DNA from: Xenophilus sp. AP218F | GTDB lineage: Bacteria > Pseudomonadota > Gammaproteobacteria > Burkholderiales > Chromobacteriaceae | Length of the DNA stretch: 64,000 nucleotides | NCBI GenBank assembly: GCA_002213445.1 | Contig: NJIE01000018.1 | Span: forward strand, 1 to 64,000 | Reading direction: 5' to 3' | Part shown: positions 27,615 to 35,694 of the stretch, in pieces | Position numbering within the stretch: position 1 is the first letter of the stretch | How the letters are laid out: each line of letters begins with the position of its first letter | Program-made: the position numbers and the translations under genes | The notes under the pieces: generated by a model | Databases searched by the model: none | Told to the model about the DNA's origin: nothing | Seen by the model: the letters and a program-made list of their open reading frames with translations, nothing else

Positions 27615-27763
27615 CCATCCTGATCAAAGAGCTGAGCGTGCGGGTGGAGGTGGCCGCGCCGCCCGCCGCGCCCAAGCCGTCCGCGCCGCCGCCGGCCCCG
27701 CAACTGGCGCAACGCCTGCTGCGCCTGGCGCTGCAAAGCCAGCGCCGCCGCCAGCGCTGGTAA
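27611..27763 (+). CDS. Small eCIS protein, DUF5908-like
   Basis: This 50-residue gene begins in an ATGA overlap with the tube-like gene. Its N-terminus, MTILIKELSVRVEV, matches the start typical of DUF5908 proteins found at this place in eCIS operons. A Pro/Ala linker and an Arg-rich end (LQSQRRRQRW) follow. The function in the particle is not known; position suggests a baseplate or hub accessory like Afp6. Confidence 0.75.
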   Translation: MTILIKELSVRVEVAAPPAAPKPSAPPPAPQLAQRLLRLALQSQRRRQRW

Positions 27764-27782
27764 CTCTGGAGACAACAGCCAC

Positions 27783-28496
27783 ATGAGCGATTCAAGTTTG
27801 CCGCAACTGACCCTGCAGGCCTATCTGGACAAGGACTGCAGCCAGACCAAGGGCAACGGCTGGATCATTCCCTACCAGCCGGGCAGCCTGAAGCTGACGC
27901 TGAACAACGAACAAAAAGAAACCAAGGTGCTGGGCTCGACCAGCAAGGTCGCCTACCAGGGCACGCCGGCGGCCACGCTGACGGTCACCTTGCTGCTGTA
28001 CAAGGTGTACTACGAGGATTGGCAAGCGTTCCAGTCAGGCAAGGGCCGCGCGGTCAAGGAGCAGCTCAAGCTGCTGTACGAAAGCCTGTACCAGGTCAAC
28101 GGCGACACCCATCAACCCTCCTTCGTCACCGTAGACTGGGGCGAAGACCTGCTGCTGCCCTACGCCGGCAAGAAATTCCGCGGCGTGCTCACCCGCGCCG
28201 ACGCCAGCGAGCAGCACAACGACGGCAAGGGCACGCCCACCTACATCAAGGTGGAATGCTCGTTCACCGAGATTCCGCCGGACGTGGACGCCAAGAAGAA
28301 CTCGCCCGACCTCACCCACTACCGCAAGGTGGTGGCGGGCGACCGGCTGGACTACAAGACCTGGCAGATCTACGGAGACGGTTCGCTAACGCCACAGGTG
28401 GCGCGCGGCAACGATCTGGACAGCCCGCGCCTGATCGCGCCCGGCCAGGTGCTGAGCTTCCCGCCCTTCTCCACCAGCGTGGAGAGCCAGCCATGA
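27783..28496 (+). CDS. LysM-containing baseplate protein (Afp7-like)
   Basis: The 237-residue protein has a phage gp53-like body (GWIIPYQPGSLKLTLNNEQK and FRGVLTRADASEQHND) and a C-terminal LysM-like domain (about 183-230: VVAGDRLDYKTWQIYGDGSL then NDLDSPRLIAPGQVLSFPPF). In contractile systems this protein ties the tube hub to the wedges. The ATG follows the spacer after the small DUF5908-like gene, and the stop overlaps the spike gene by four bases. Confidence 0.9.
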   Translation: MSDSSLPQLTLQAYLDKDCSQTKGNGWIIPYQPGSLKLTLNNEQKETKVLGSTSKVAYQGTPAATLTVTLLLYKVYYEDWQAFQSGKGRAVKEQLKLLYESLYQVNGDTHQPSFVTVDWGEDLLLPYAGKKFRGVLTRADASEQHNDGKGTPTYIKVECSFTEIPPDVDAKKNSPDLTHYRKVVAGDRLDYKTWQIYGDGSLTPQVARGNDLDSPRLIAPGQVLSFPPFSTSVESQP

Positions 28497-30085
28497 CCGA
28501 TATCGCCTGCTCGATCGGCAGCGTCAAGCTGCAAGCCTGGCACCTGGCGCGCATGGAGTGCGAAGCCGCCGCCAACCAGCCCACGCGGCTGACTCTGGAC
28601 ATCGCCGGCGACAGCCTGGATGACGCCGCCTGGCCCAAGGGCGCGGACACCGTCGAGCTGGGCAGCGCCGTCTCGCTCGACCTGACCCCGGATGGCGAGA
28701 AACAACCCAAGACCCTGTTCAAGGGCCTGCTCACCGAACGGCGGCTGGTGCTGGACGGCGACCAGGCGCTGCTGCGCCTGGTATGCCACTGCAGCGCGGT
28801 GAAGGCCGGCGTCGGCGCGCTCGGCGCGGTCAAGAAAGACAAGATCAAGGACGGCGCGCTGGTCAAGGAAGTGCTGGAAACAGCCGGCGTCGCGCTGGCC
28901 GGCAAGCAGGCCAAGGCCGACAGCGAGCATCCGCAACGGGTGCTGCCGCCGGTCACTCCCTGGCTGTACGCGCGGCATCTGGCCGCCGCCAACGGCCTGG
29001 TGCTGGTTTCCAGCGCCGACGGCGTGGCGCTGCACGACCCGCAAGCCAAGAGCAAGGCCCAGCTCTTCAAACTGGGGCTATCCGCCTTGCTGAGCGTGGA
29101 GTTGGCCGAGGATGCGGAAGACGCCATCCCCGAAGCCGGCGTCGACGCCTGGAGCGTCAAGGAGCAATCCACGCCGGCCACCCAGCCGGCCAAGGCCGAC
29201 GACGCCCAATCCGCGCCGGCCGGCAAGCTGGGCCGCAAGGCGATCAAGACGCGCAGCGCCGCGCCCATTCCCAAAACCGCCTGCGAGGCGCTGGCGCGCG
29301 CCCGCGTCGCCCGCGCCGCGCTCGCCTCGCGCCAGGGCAGCGTGGAAGTCGCCGGCTATCCGCCGGCCTGGGTCGGCGAGCGGATCAAGCTGGACAAGGC
29401 GCCCAAGAGTCTGCAGAGCGAATTCTGGGTGGGCGGCGTCCACGTCACGCTGGACGAGCAAGGCCTGCGCAGCACGCTGCAACTGGGACTGGAGCCGGAA
29501 CGCTTCGACCCGCCCGCGCCGCTGCCGACGCCGCCGCTGATGACCGGCGTGATCCAGCCCTACCAGGACGACCCCGCCGCGCTGCTGCGCCTGCCGGTCA
29601 AGCTGATGGGCGTGCCCGACCCCGACAACCTCGCCTTCGCCCGGCTCGCCACGCCGCTGGCCGGCAAGGACCGCGGCCTCTACCTGCCCTTGCAGCCGGA
29701 CGATGAAGTGGTAGTCGGCTTTCTGGGCGACAGCTGGGACTGGCCGGTGATTCTGGGCGCGACGCACAACCCCAAGCAGAAGCCGCCCTTCCCCTACGGC
29801 AAGGAAATGCCCAAGCACGGCCTGGTGCTGGAAAAGGACACGCAGCAGCTGATCTTCGACGCCAAGGACCAGAACCTGATCCTCGGCAACGACGCCGACA
29901 CCGACCTCAAGCTTTCCAAGAAAGACGGCCTGGCCGCCCGGCGCGGCAAAGACTTGCTCAAGCTGGCCAAGGGGGCGGCGCTGCAAAGTCCGGACAACGG
30001 CCTGAAGCTGAGCGGCAAAGCCGGCGAGATCAAGAGCGACGGCGCGCTCGACATCAAGGTCGGCAGCAGCGTCAACATTTCCTGA
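28493..30085 (+). CDS. eCIS VgrG-like spike protein (Afp8-like)
   Basis: The 530-residue protein has a gp27-like part (ITxYR-type KLQAWHLARMEC through YARHLAAANGLVLVSS), a gp5 OB domain (LMTGVIQPYQDDPAALLRLP, PLQPDDEVVVGFLGDSWDWP, VILGATHNPKQKPPFPYG) and a beta-helical needle (LILGNDADTDLKLSKKDG to GALDIKVGSSVNIS). It is shorter than the T6SS VgrG at the left edge and lacks its DUF2345 extension. It forms the central spike under the tube and bears the PAAR-like tip encoded two genes later. Confidence 0.93.
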   Translation: MTDIACSIGSVKLQAWHLARMECEAAANQPTRLTLDIAGDSLDDAAWPKGADTVELGSAVSLDLTPDGEKQPKTLFKGLLTERRLVLDGDQALLRLVCHCSAVKAGVGALGAVKKDKIKDGALVKEVLETAGVALAGKQAKADSEHPQRVLPPVTPWLYARHLAAANGLVLVSSADGVALHDPQAKSKAQLFKLGLSALLSVELAEDAEDAIPEAGVDAWSVKEQSTPATQPAKADDAQSAPAGKLGRKAIKTRSAAPIPKTACEALARARVARAALASRQGSVEVAGYPPAWVGERIKLDKAPKSLQSEFWVGGVHVTLDEQGLRSTLQLGLEPERFDPPAPLPTPPLMTGVIQPYQDDPAALLRLPVKLMGVPDPDNLAFARLATPLAGKDRGLYLPLQPDDEVVVGFLGDSWDWPVILGATHNPKQKPPFPYGKEMPKHGLVLEKDTQQLIFDAKDQNLILGNDADTDLKLSKKDGLAARRGKDLLKLAKGAALQSPDNGLKLSGKAGEIKSDGALDIKVGSSVNIS

Positions 30086-30095
30086 GGACTTCGCC

Positions 30096-30494
30096 ATGCA
30101 AGACAACGCTTTTCTCGGCCAGGGCTGGGCCTTCCCCATCCGCTTCCTGCGCCCCGACTTCGTCCAGCTGCAAAGCGGCGAGGGGCTGATCCGCCAATCC
30201 ATGCGGCTGATCCTCTCCACCCTGCCCGGCGAGCGCGCGATGCGGCCGGACTTCGGCTCGCAGCTCAACCGCGCCCTGTTCGACGGCGTGGACGGCCGCA
30301 CCCTGCACAACCTGGAACACAGCGTCCAGGACGCGCTCTCCCGCTTCGAGCCGCGCATCGACATCAACGACGTCGCCGCCCTGGCCGGCGACGAAGCCGG
30401 CCAGGTATGGATACGCGTCGACTACACCGTGCGCGAGACCAATACCCGCAACAACCTGGTCTACCCCTTCTGGCTGACCGAGGCTGCGCAATGA
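30096..30494 (+). CDS. Baseplate wedge protein, gp25/Afp9-like
   Basis: The 132-residue protein has the gp25-family pattern: GWAFPIRFL, then LILSTLPGERAMRPDFGSQL and later VRETNTRNNLVYPFWL. Family members (T4 gp25, TssE, Afp9) connect the wedge to the first sheath ring. GAGGA precedes the start. The stop overlaps the next gene by ATGA. Confidence 0.93.
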   Translation: MQDNAFLGQGWAFPIRFLRPDFVQLQSGEGLIRQSMRLILSTLPGERAMRPDFGSQLNRALFDGVDGRTLHNLEHSVQDALSRFEPRIDINDVAALAGDEAGQVWIRVDYTVRETNTRNNLVYPFWLTEAAQ

Positions 30495-30931
30495 GCAAGC
30501 AAGCGCTGCTCAGCGGCGACCAGATCCTGTGCAAGGGCCCGATGGGCAAGGCCATCCTGCTGGCCCCGGTTCCGCTGCCGCTCGCCGGCAGCGGCCAGAA
30601 ACTCAAAGTGGGCGGCAAGCCGGTGGCGGTGGAAGGCGACATCGCCAAATCCAAGCTGCCCGGGCCCTACATAGCCGGCCCGCACGCCATTCCCGGCGTG
30701 CTGCTGCTGCAGGCCGACAAGGAAGAAGCCAATCAGCTGAGCACCAAACTGAAAGTGCGCGGCAAGAAAGTGCTGCTCAAGGAAGCCGCGCCCATCAAAG
30801 GCAAGCTCACCGCGCCGGCGATGAAGCCCAATCCGCCGCCGGCTCCGCCGGAACCGGACAGCACCAGCGAATACAAGGCCCCCAAGGGCGGCACGCCCAT
30901 CGCCCCGCCCAGCAAGCTCAAGACCGTCTGA
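30491..30931 (+). CDS. PAAR-like spike tip protein (Afp10-like)
   Basis: The 146-residue protein starts in a four-base overlap. It contains a compact Gly/Lys beta region with PAAR/DUF4150-like features (LLSGDQILCKGPMGKAILLA, VGGKPVAVEGDIAKSKLPGP, YIAGPHAIPGVLLL) and ends in a Pro-rich tail with TPIAPPSKLKTV. At this position in AFP/PVC operons the product caps the spike. The assignment to the PAAR fold is moderately certain. Confidence 0.75.
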   Translation: MSKQALLSGDQILCKGPMGKAILLAPVPLPLAGSGQKLKVGGKPVAVEGDIAKSKLPGPYIAGPHAIPGVLLLQADKEEANQLSTKLKVRGKKVLLKEAAPIKGKLTAPAMKPNPPPAPPEPDSTSEYKAPKGGTPIAPPSKLKTV

Positions 30932-30955
30932 CACCTCTCTTACGCAGACCACACC

Positions 30956-33900
30956 ATGCCCAAACCCCTCTCCACCCTATCTCCCTCCGCCGGCACGCTG
31001 CAAAGCCGGCGCGCGCTGCCGGCGCAAGACCCCGCCACCTTCAGCGTGGAAGAGCGCGGCGCGCTGGACTGGCTGGCCGTCTGGCAAGACCTGGCCGGCA
31101 AGCTGCGCTTTTACGCGCCCGACGGCCAGGAACAAGGCCGCTGGAGCGACCTGCTGCCGCCGCCGGCGGACTGGCCGGCGCTGGCCGCCTGGCTGGACGA
31201 GGGACAGCCGCTGCCCGAACGGCTCAAAGCGCGCGCCGCCCAACCGCAATTGGCGCTGCTGCTGGCCTTCCTGCGCCTGCAGCGCCATCCGCGCGCCGCC
31301 TTCGCCAATCTGACCGAACGCCACCGCCAGGATTATTACCGCCGCCGCCTGGCGCTCGCGCCGCGCGCCGGCCAGCCCGACGAAGCCGATGTGCTGCTCA
31401 CCCTCAACGACGGCGTCGAGGCCATGACGCTGCCCGCCGGCGCCGCCTTCGACGCCGGGCTGGACGCGCAAGGCAGGCAGCGCGTTTACCGCAGCCTGGA
31501 CGATCTGCCTCTCAGCCAGGCCAAACTGGCCGCCGCGCTGACGCTGGCGCAAACGCGCGCCGGCGGCCAAACCCGGTTGCGCGCCGCCAGACTGCTGGAC
31601 GCCGCCGCCGGCCTGGACTGGCCGGCCGAGGCGCAAGCGGTGATGGGCAGCATGGACGGCGCGCGCGCCGCGCCGCAGACGCTGGGCGTGCGGCTGGAGT
31701 CGCCGCTGCTGGCCATGCAAGCCGGCCAGCGCGCGCTGATCCTGACCTTCTCCGGCCTGGACGCGATCAGCTGGCTGCAGGCGCTGGGACCGGACAAGGC
31801 CGACGACACAGCCCTGAGCGCGGCCTTCAACCAGGCCTGGCAAGCCCGCGCCGGCGGCGCGGAAGGCCCGCTCGCGCTGCCGCCGGCCCGTCTGCTGCGC
31901 AACCGGACGCCGTTCCGCCTGGGCGAGAGAGACAGCCCAAGCTCGGGCGAGCCCAGCCTGCAAATCGTCTGGACGCTGGATGAGGGCGCGCCGGCGCTGC
32001 AAGGCGCGGACGGCGGCGCGCCGTGGCTGGAAATGACGCTGCGCGCCGACGGCGACGCGCTGGCCGGCGATCTGGCCGTCTGGCAAGGCCTGAAATGGCA
32101 AAACGCGGCGCTCGCGGTCGAATGCCGCGGCCTCGCGCCGGCTTGCGCGCGCAACAGCGACGGCGTCGTCGACGTCAGCGCCGCCTTCGACGCCTTCCCC
32201 GGCCCGGTGCGCGACGGCAACCGCCTGTGGCTGGCGCACCCGGAATGGTGGAACAAGCCGCTGGCCGAAATCCGGCTGGACCTGGCCTGGGAAGGCCGGC
32301 CCGGCAATCTGGAGCAATACTATCAGCTGTACCGCTCGGCGGTGGGCATGGCCGCGCCCACCCCGCGCGCGCGCCTCGTCGCCAGCCCCACCAGCGGCTA
32401 TCTGCCGAACGCGGCGGAGCCGGCGCTGCTGAGCGCCGACCGGGAAAGCGTGACCTTCTCCCTCAGCCGAAGCGGCGCGGCCCTGCCCGGCCAACCGGAA
32501 GAATGGCCCGCCGATCCTCAAGCCTGGCCCGGCTGGTTCGCGCTGGAATATCGCGGCGGCGGCTTCGGCCACGCCGAAGAAGCCGCCGCCGCCAACGTGC
32601 TGGCCGGCCGCTACACCGCCGCCCTGCTGCAGTGGAGCCGGCAGCCGCCGGTGCTGACTTCGGCAATCGGCAGCACCAACAGCGGCTGGAGCAGCCAGCT
32701 CGCCTCGCCCGGGGGCGGCACGCTGCCTTGGGAATCCGGAAGCGTCGGCGAGCAGCAGCTGACGCTGAATTACAACCGCGCCTTCCGCCCCGCCAGCCTG
32801 CAACTGTCCCTCGCGGACGATAACCGGTTGGGAAAAAAACCCTGCCTGTACGGCAGCCGCGACGGCTCGACGTGGGAACGGCTTCTGGATTTGCCCAACC
32901 TTTCACCCAAACAGAATGTCACGCTGCCGCTCTCGGTAGACGGAAGTTACTCGCGCTACCGGTTGGCGGCCTTGCCCGGCGACATCCCGCAGTCCTCATC
33001 CATCAAGTTGCAAAGCCTGAGCATCCAGGAAGCGGCGGCGGGCGAGCCGCCCCAGCCAGACGTCCTGCCGCCGCCGTACACCCCGCGCCTGTCCGCCGTC
33101 CGGCTGGGCTACCGCGGCCAGGCGCGCGACGGCGACAATTTGTCGGTATGGCAGCTGCACCCCATCGGCCGCCTGCCCGCGCCCTTGCAATCCAAAGCCA
33201 ACGCCGGGGCGCGCTACACCCCGGTGGCCGATGAAATGGGCGCGGCCAGCGCGCTGTATCTGGGCTTCGCCCAGCTGACCAGCCCCTGCCAGCTCACCCT
33301 GCGCCCGGAGCTGATCGCCCGCGACAACGGCGATGCCGGCCTTCCCGATCCGCAATGGAAAGCGCTGACGCCGCAAGGCTGGATCAAATTGCAAGCCGAC
33401 AAGCAAGGCCAGGGCGACGAAGTGGCCGCCGTGCTCAGCGACCAAAGCAACGGCCTGCGCAACAGCGGCATCGTGCGCCTGCAACTGCCGGCGCTATGGC
33501 GCGACGACGCGGGCCTGAGCTGGATCTGCGTCCAGCAGCCGCCGGCGGACGACGCGCAGGCCGCGCCGCCCGCTTACGCCGACCTCGCCCGCGTCGCCCC
33601 GCACGCGGTGCGCGTCCGCTATCAGGGCAGCGACGACGCCCACCTGGCCGCGCCCTTGCCGGCGCAAAGCATCGCCGCCTTGCTGCCGCCCCTGCCGCAA
33701 GTGGCTGAGGTCAGCCAGCCGGCCGCCTCGCAGGACGGCCACCCCGGCGAAGACGACGTCCGCTTCGCCATCCGCGCCGCGGAACGCCTCAGCCACAAGA
33801 ACCGCGCCCTGCAAGCCCGCGACTACGAAAGACTGGCGTTGGACGCCTTCCCGCGGCTGGCGCTGGCGCGCGCCGAACGCGGCGAAGGCGGCGCGGTGCG

Positions 33901-34525
33901 GCTGGTGGTCGCGCCCTGGCCCGACCGCGACGGCCAGCTGCAACCGCAACCCAGCCGCCAGCTGCAGACCGCCATCGCCGCCAGGCTCTCGCCGCAGATG
34001 CCGATCAACGCCAGTCTGAGCGTCGCCGCCCCGCGCTATCGCGTCTGCCGCATCGGCTGCAATCTGGTGCTCAAGCCCGCCTACGAACCCGGCGCCGCGC
34101 TGCGCGCCCTCAACGCCCGGCTGGTGGACTTTCTATCGCCGTGGCGGGGCAACGGCGAACAGGGGCAAAAGCAGTACCTGAGCGCCGTCAGCCGCTTCCT
34201 CTGCGCCCAAGCCGAAGTGGCCGCGGTGGTAGCCCTGCGCAGCGAATATCTGGACGACGCCGGCGACTGGATCACCAACTACCAGCCCTGGCTGGACTGC
34301 CAGGCCCAACCCGGCCTCGCCCGCGCCGATCTGCTGGTCCCCGCCGCGCAACACCTGTTCGTGCAATTGAGCGACAGCCGCCAGCTGTTCGAGGGCATAG
34401 GCGTGATGGAGCTGGAGTTCGACTTCATCGTCGCCCAGCCGCGCCCGCCCATTCTTACCGCTCCCATCGGCCAAGGCCGCGTGGGGATCGACCTCGCCGT
34501 CTCCTTCCTCCCTGGACAGCCATGA
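30956..34525 (+). CDS. Baseplate J-like protein (Afp11-like)
   Basis: The 1189-residue protein is the large baseplate wedge component. N-terminal parts (SVEERGALDWLAVWQDLAGK, LNDGVEAMTLPAGAAFDAGL) and a C-terminal block (RFAIRAAERLSHKNRALQAR then DYERLALDAFPRLALARAER) match Afp11/gpJ proteins of eCIS. In between is a discoidin-like segment (about 560-690: LTSAIGSTNSGWSSQLASPG and LYGSRDGSTWERLLDLPN) that looks like an inserted carbohydrate- or surface-binding beta-sandwich. The overlap with the next gene is ATGA. Confidence 0.9.
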   Translation: MPKPLSTLSPSAGTLQSRRALPAQDPATFSVEERGALDWLAVWQDLAGKLRFYAPDGQEQGRWSDLLPPPADWPALAAWLDEGQPLPERLKARAAQPQLALLLAFLRLQRHPRAAFANLTERHRQDYYRRRLALAPRAGQPDEADVLLTLNDGVEAMTLPAGAAFDAGLDAQGRQRVYRSLDDLPLSQAKLAAALTLAQTRAGGQTRLRAARLLDAAAGLDWPAEAQAVMGSMDGARAAPQTLGVRLESPLLAMQAGQRALILTFSGLDAISWLQALGPDKADDTALSAAFNQAWQARAGGAEGPLALPPARLLRNRTPFRLGERDSPSSGEPSLQIVWTLDEGAPALQGADGGAPWLEMTLRADGDALAGDLAVWQGLKWQNAALAVECRGLAPACARNSDGVVDVSAAFDAFPGPVRDGNRLWLAHPEWWNKPLAEIRLDLAWEGRPGNLEQYYQLYRSAVGMAAPTPRARLVASPTSGYLPNAAEPALLSADRESVTFSLSRSGAALPGQPEEWPADPQAWPGWFALEYRGGGFGHAEEAAAANVLAGRYTAALLQWSRQPPVLTSAIGSTNSGWSSQLASPGGGTLPWESGSVGEQQLTLNYNRAFRPASLQLSLADDNRLGKKPCLYGSRDGSTWERLLDLPNLSPKQNVTLPLSVDGSYSRYRLAALPGDIPQSSSIKLQSLSIQEAAAGEPPQPDVLPPPYTPRLSAVRLGYRGQARDGDNLSVWQLHPIGRLPAPLQSKANAGARYTPVADEMGAASALYLGFAQLTSPCQLTLRPELIARDNGDAGLPDPQWKALTPQGWIKLQADKQGQGDEVAAVLSDQSNGLRNSGIVRLQLPALWRDDAGLSWICVQQPPADDAQAAPPAYADLARVAPHAVRVRYQGSDDAHLAAPLPAQSIAALLPPLPQVAEVSQPAASQDGHPGEDDVRFAIRAAERLSHKNRALQARDYERLALDAFPRLALARAERGEGGAVRLVVAPWPDRDGQLQPQPSRQLQTAIAARLSPQMPINASLSVAAPRYRVCRIGCNLVLKPAYEPGAALRALNARLVDFLSPWRGNGEQGQKQYLSAVSRFLCAQAEVAAVVALRSEYLDDAGDWITNYQPWLDCQAQPGLARADLLVPAAQHLFVQLSDSRQLFEGIGVMELEFDFIVAQPRPPILTAPIGQGRVGIDLAVSFLPGQP

Positions 34526-35694
34526 ACCCGCAAACCTTTCCCCAGAACCTGAACGAACTCGAACTGCGCTACGCCTACCTGCGCCAAGCCTTCCAGCGTG
34601 GCGCGGTGCCCGATGAAGACGCCTACGCGGCGCTGATCCAGCTCAGCCGCGACGCAGCCGCCGGCGTCCTCGCGCTGCGCGAGGCCTACGCCCACGCCGG
34701 CGCATCCGCCATTCAGACCGGCGACCCGCTATTTCTGGCGCTGGAAGCCCGCGACCAGAGCATGGAAACCGAGCTGGCCGCGCTGCGCCAAGGCCAGGCC
34801 CAGCTGCAAACCCAATGCGCGGAACTGGCGGCGGCCCTGACCCAGAACGCAGCGCAGCCCGTCGAGACCCAAACGCCAGCCGAAACGCCGGCAAGCGACG
34901 CCCCGGCTGCTGCCGACGACGCGCCCGCCGACGACGCGCCGACCACGCCGGCGACAACGGAAACGCCGACGACCGAGCCGGCCCCGGCCGCCCCACCGGC
35001 CGACGTACCAGCGCCAGCCGAAACGCCGGCAGTCGACATCCCGGCTGCTGCCGACACCGCGCCCGCCGAAGACGCGCCGACTACGCCGGCGACAACGGAA
35101 ACGCCGATGACCGAACCGGCCCCGGCCGCCCCGCCGGCCGACGTACCAGCGCCAGCCGAAACGCCGGTCGCAGAAACCCCTGCTGCCGACGCCGCCGCAC
35201 CAGCCGGCGATGAACCGACCGCGCCGACGACAACGGCAACCCCGGCGACCGAACCAGCCCCGGCCGCCCAGCCGGCCGACGTACCAGCGCCAGCCGAAAC
35301 GCCGGCAGTCGACACCCCGGCTGCTGCCGACGCCGCGCCCGCCGAAGACGCGCCGACCACGCCGGCGACAACGGAAACGCCGATGACCGAACCAGCCCCG
35401 GCCGCCCAGCCGGCCGACGTACCAGCGTCAGCCGAAACGCCGGCAGTCGACATCCCGCCAGTTGCCGACGCCGCGTCCGTCGACGATGCGCCGGCATCGA
35501 CCGAACCCCCGACAACCGAACCAGCCCCGGCCGCCCAGCCGACCGATGCTCAAACGGCGGCCGAAACCCCGGCGGCGGAAACCGCCAGCCAGACGCCGCC
35601 GGAGGCCAGCGCCGCCGAAAACGCCGCGCCGGCTGACGGGAGCAAGGTGCCCTCCGCGCTGCGCCGCCTGTTCGATTCGCTGCGAGGCCAATGA
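34522..35694 (+). CDS. eCIS baseplate-associated protein with long Pro/Ala/Thr/Glu repeat tail
   Basis: This 390-residue protein is translationally coupled on both sides. Residues 1-110 are helical (ELELRYAYLRQAFQRGAVPD, a short coiled coil around METELAALRQGQAQLQTQ). Residues about 115-365 are five imperfect 46-residue repeats rich in Pro, Ala, Thr, Asp and Glu (units such as DAPTTPATTETPMTEPAPA). The end is a short basic helix (KVPSALRRLFDSLRGQ). The composition implies an extended, disordered acidic tether. It could link the baseplate to fibres or act as a spacer. I know no named family for it. Confidence 0.7.
   Translation: MNPQTFPQNLNELELRYAYLRQAFQRGAVPDEDAYAALIQLSRDAAAGVLALREAYAHAGASAIQTGDPLFLALEARDQSMETELAALRQGQAQLQTQCAELAAALTQNAAQPVETQTPAETPASDAPAAADDAPADDAPTTPATTETPTTEPAPAAPPADVPAPAETPAVDIPAAADTAPAEDAPTTPATTETPMTEPAPAAPPADVPAPAETPVAETPAADAAAPAGDEPTAPTTTATPATEPAPAAQPADVPAPAETPAVDTPAAADAAPAEDAPTTPATTETPMTEPAPAAQPADVPASAETPAVDIPPVADAASVDDAPASTEPPTTEPAPAAQPTDAQTAAETPAAETASQTPPEASAAENAAPADGSKVPSALRRLFDSLRGQ
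34860..35620. repeat. Tandem 138-base repeats coding a Pro/Ala-rich tether
   Basis: About five imperfect units of 46 codons each, with near-identical blocks such as GCCGACGTACCAGCGCCAGC recurring every 138 bases. Copy number is likely to vary between strains by slippage or recombination without loss of frame. Confidence 0.85.
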
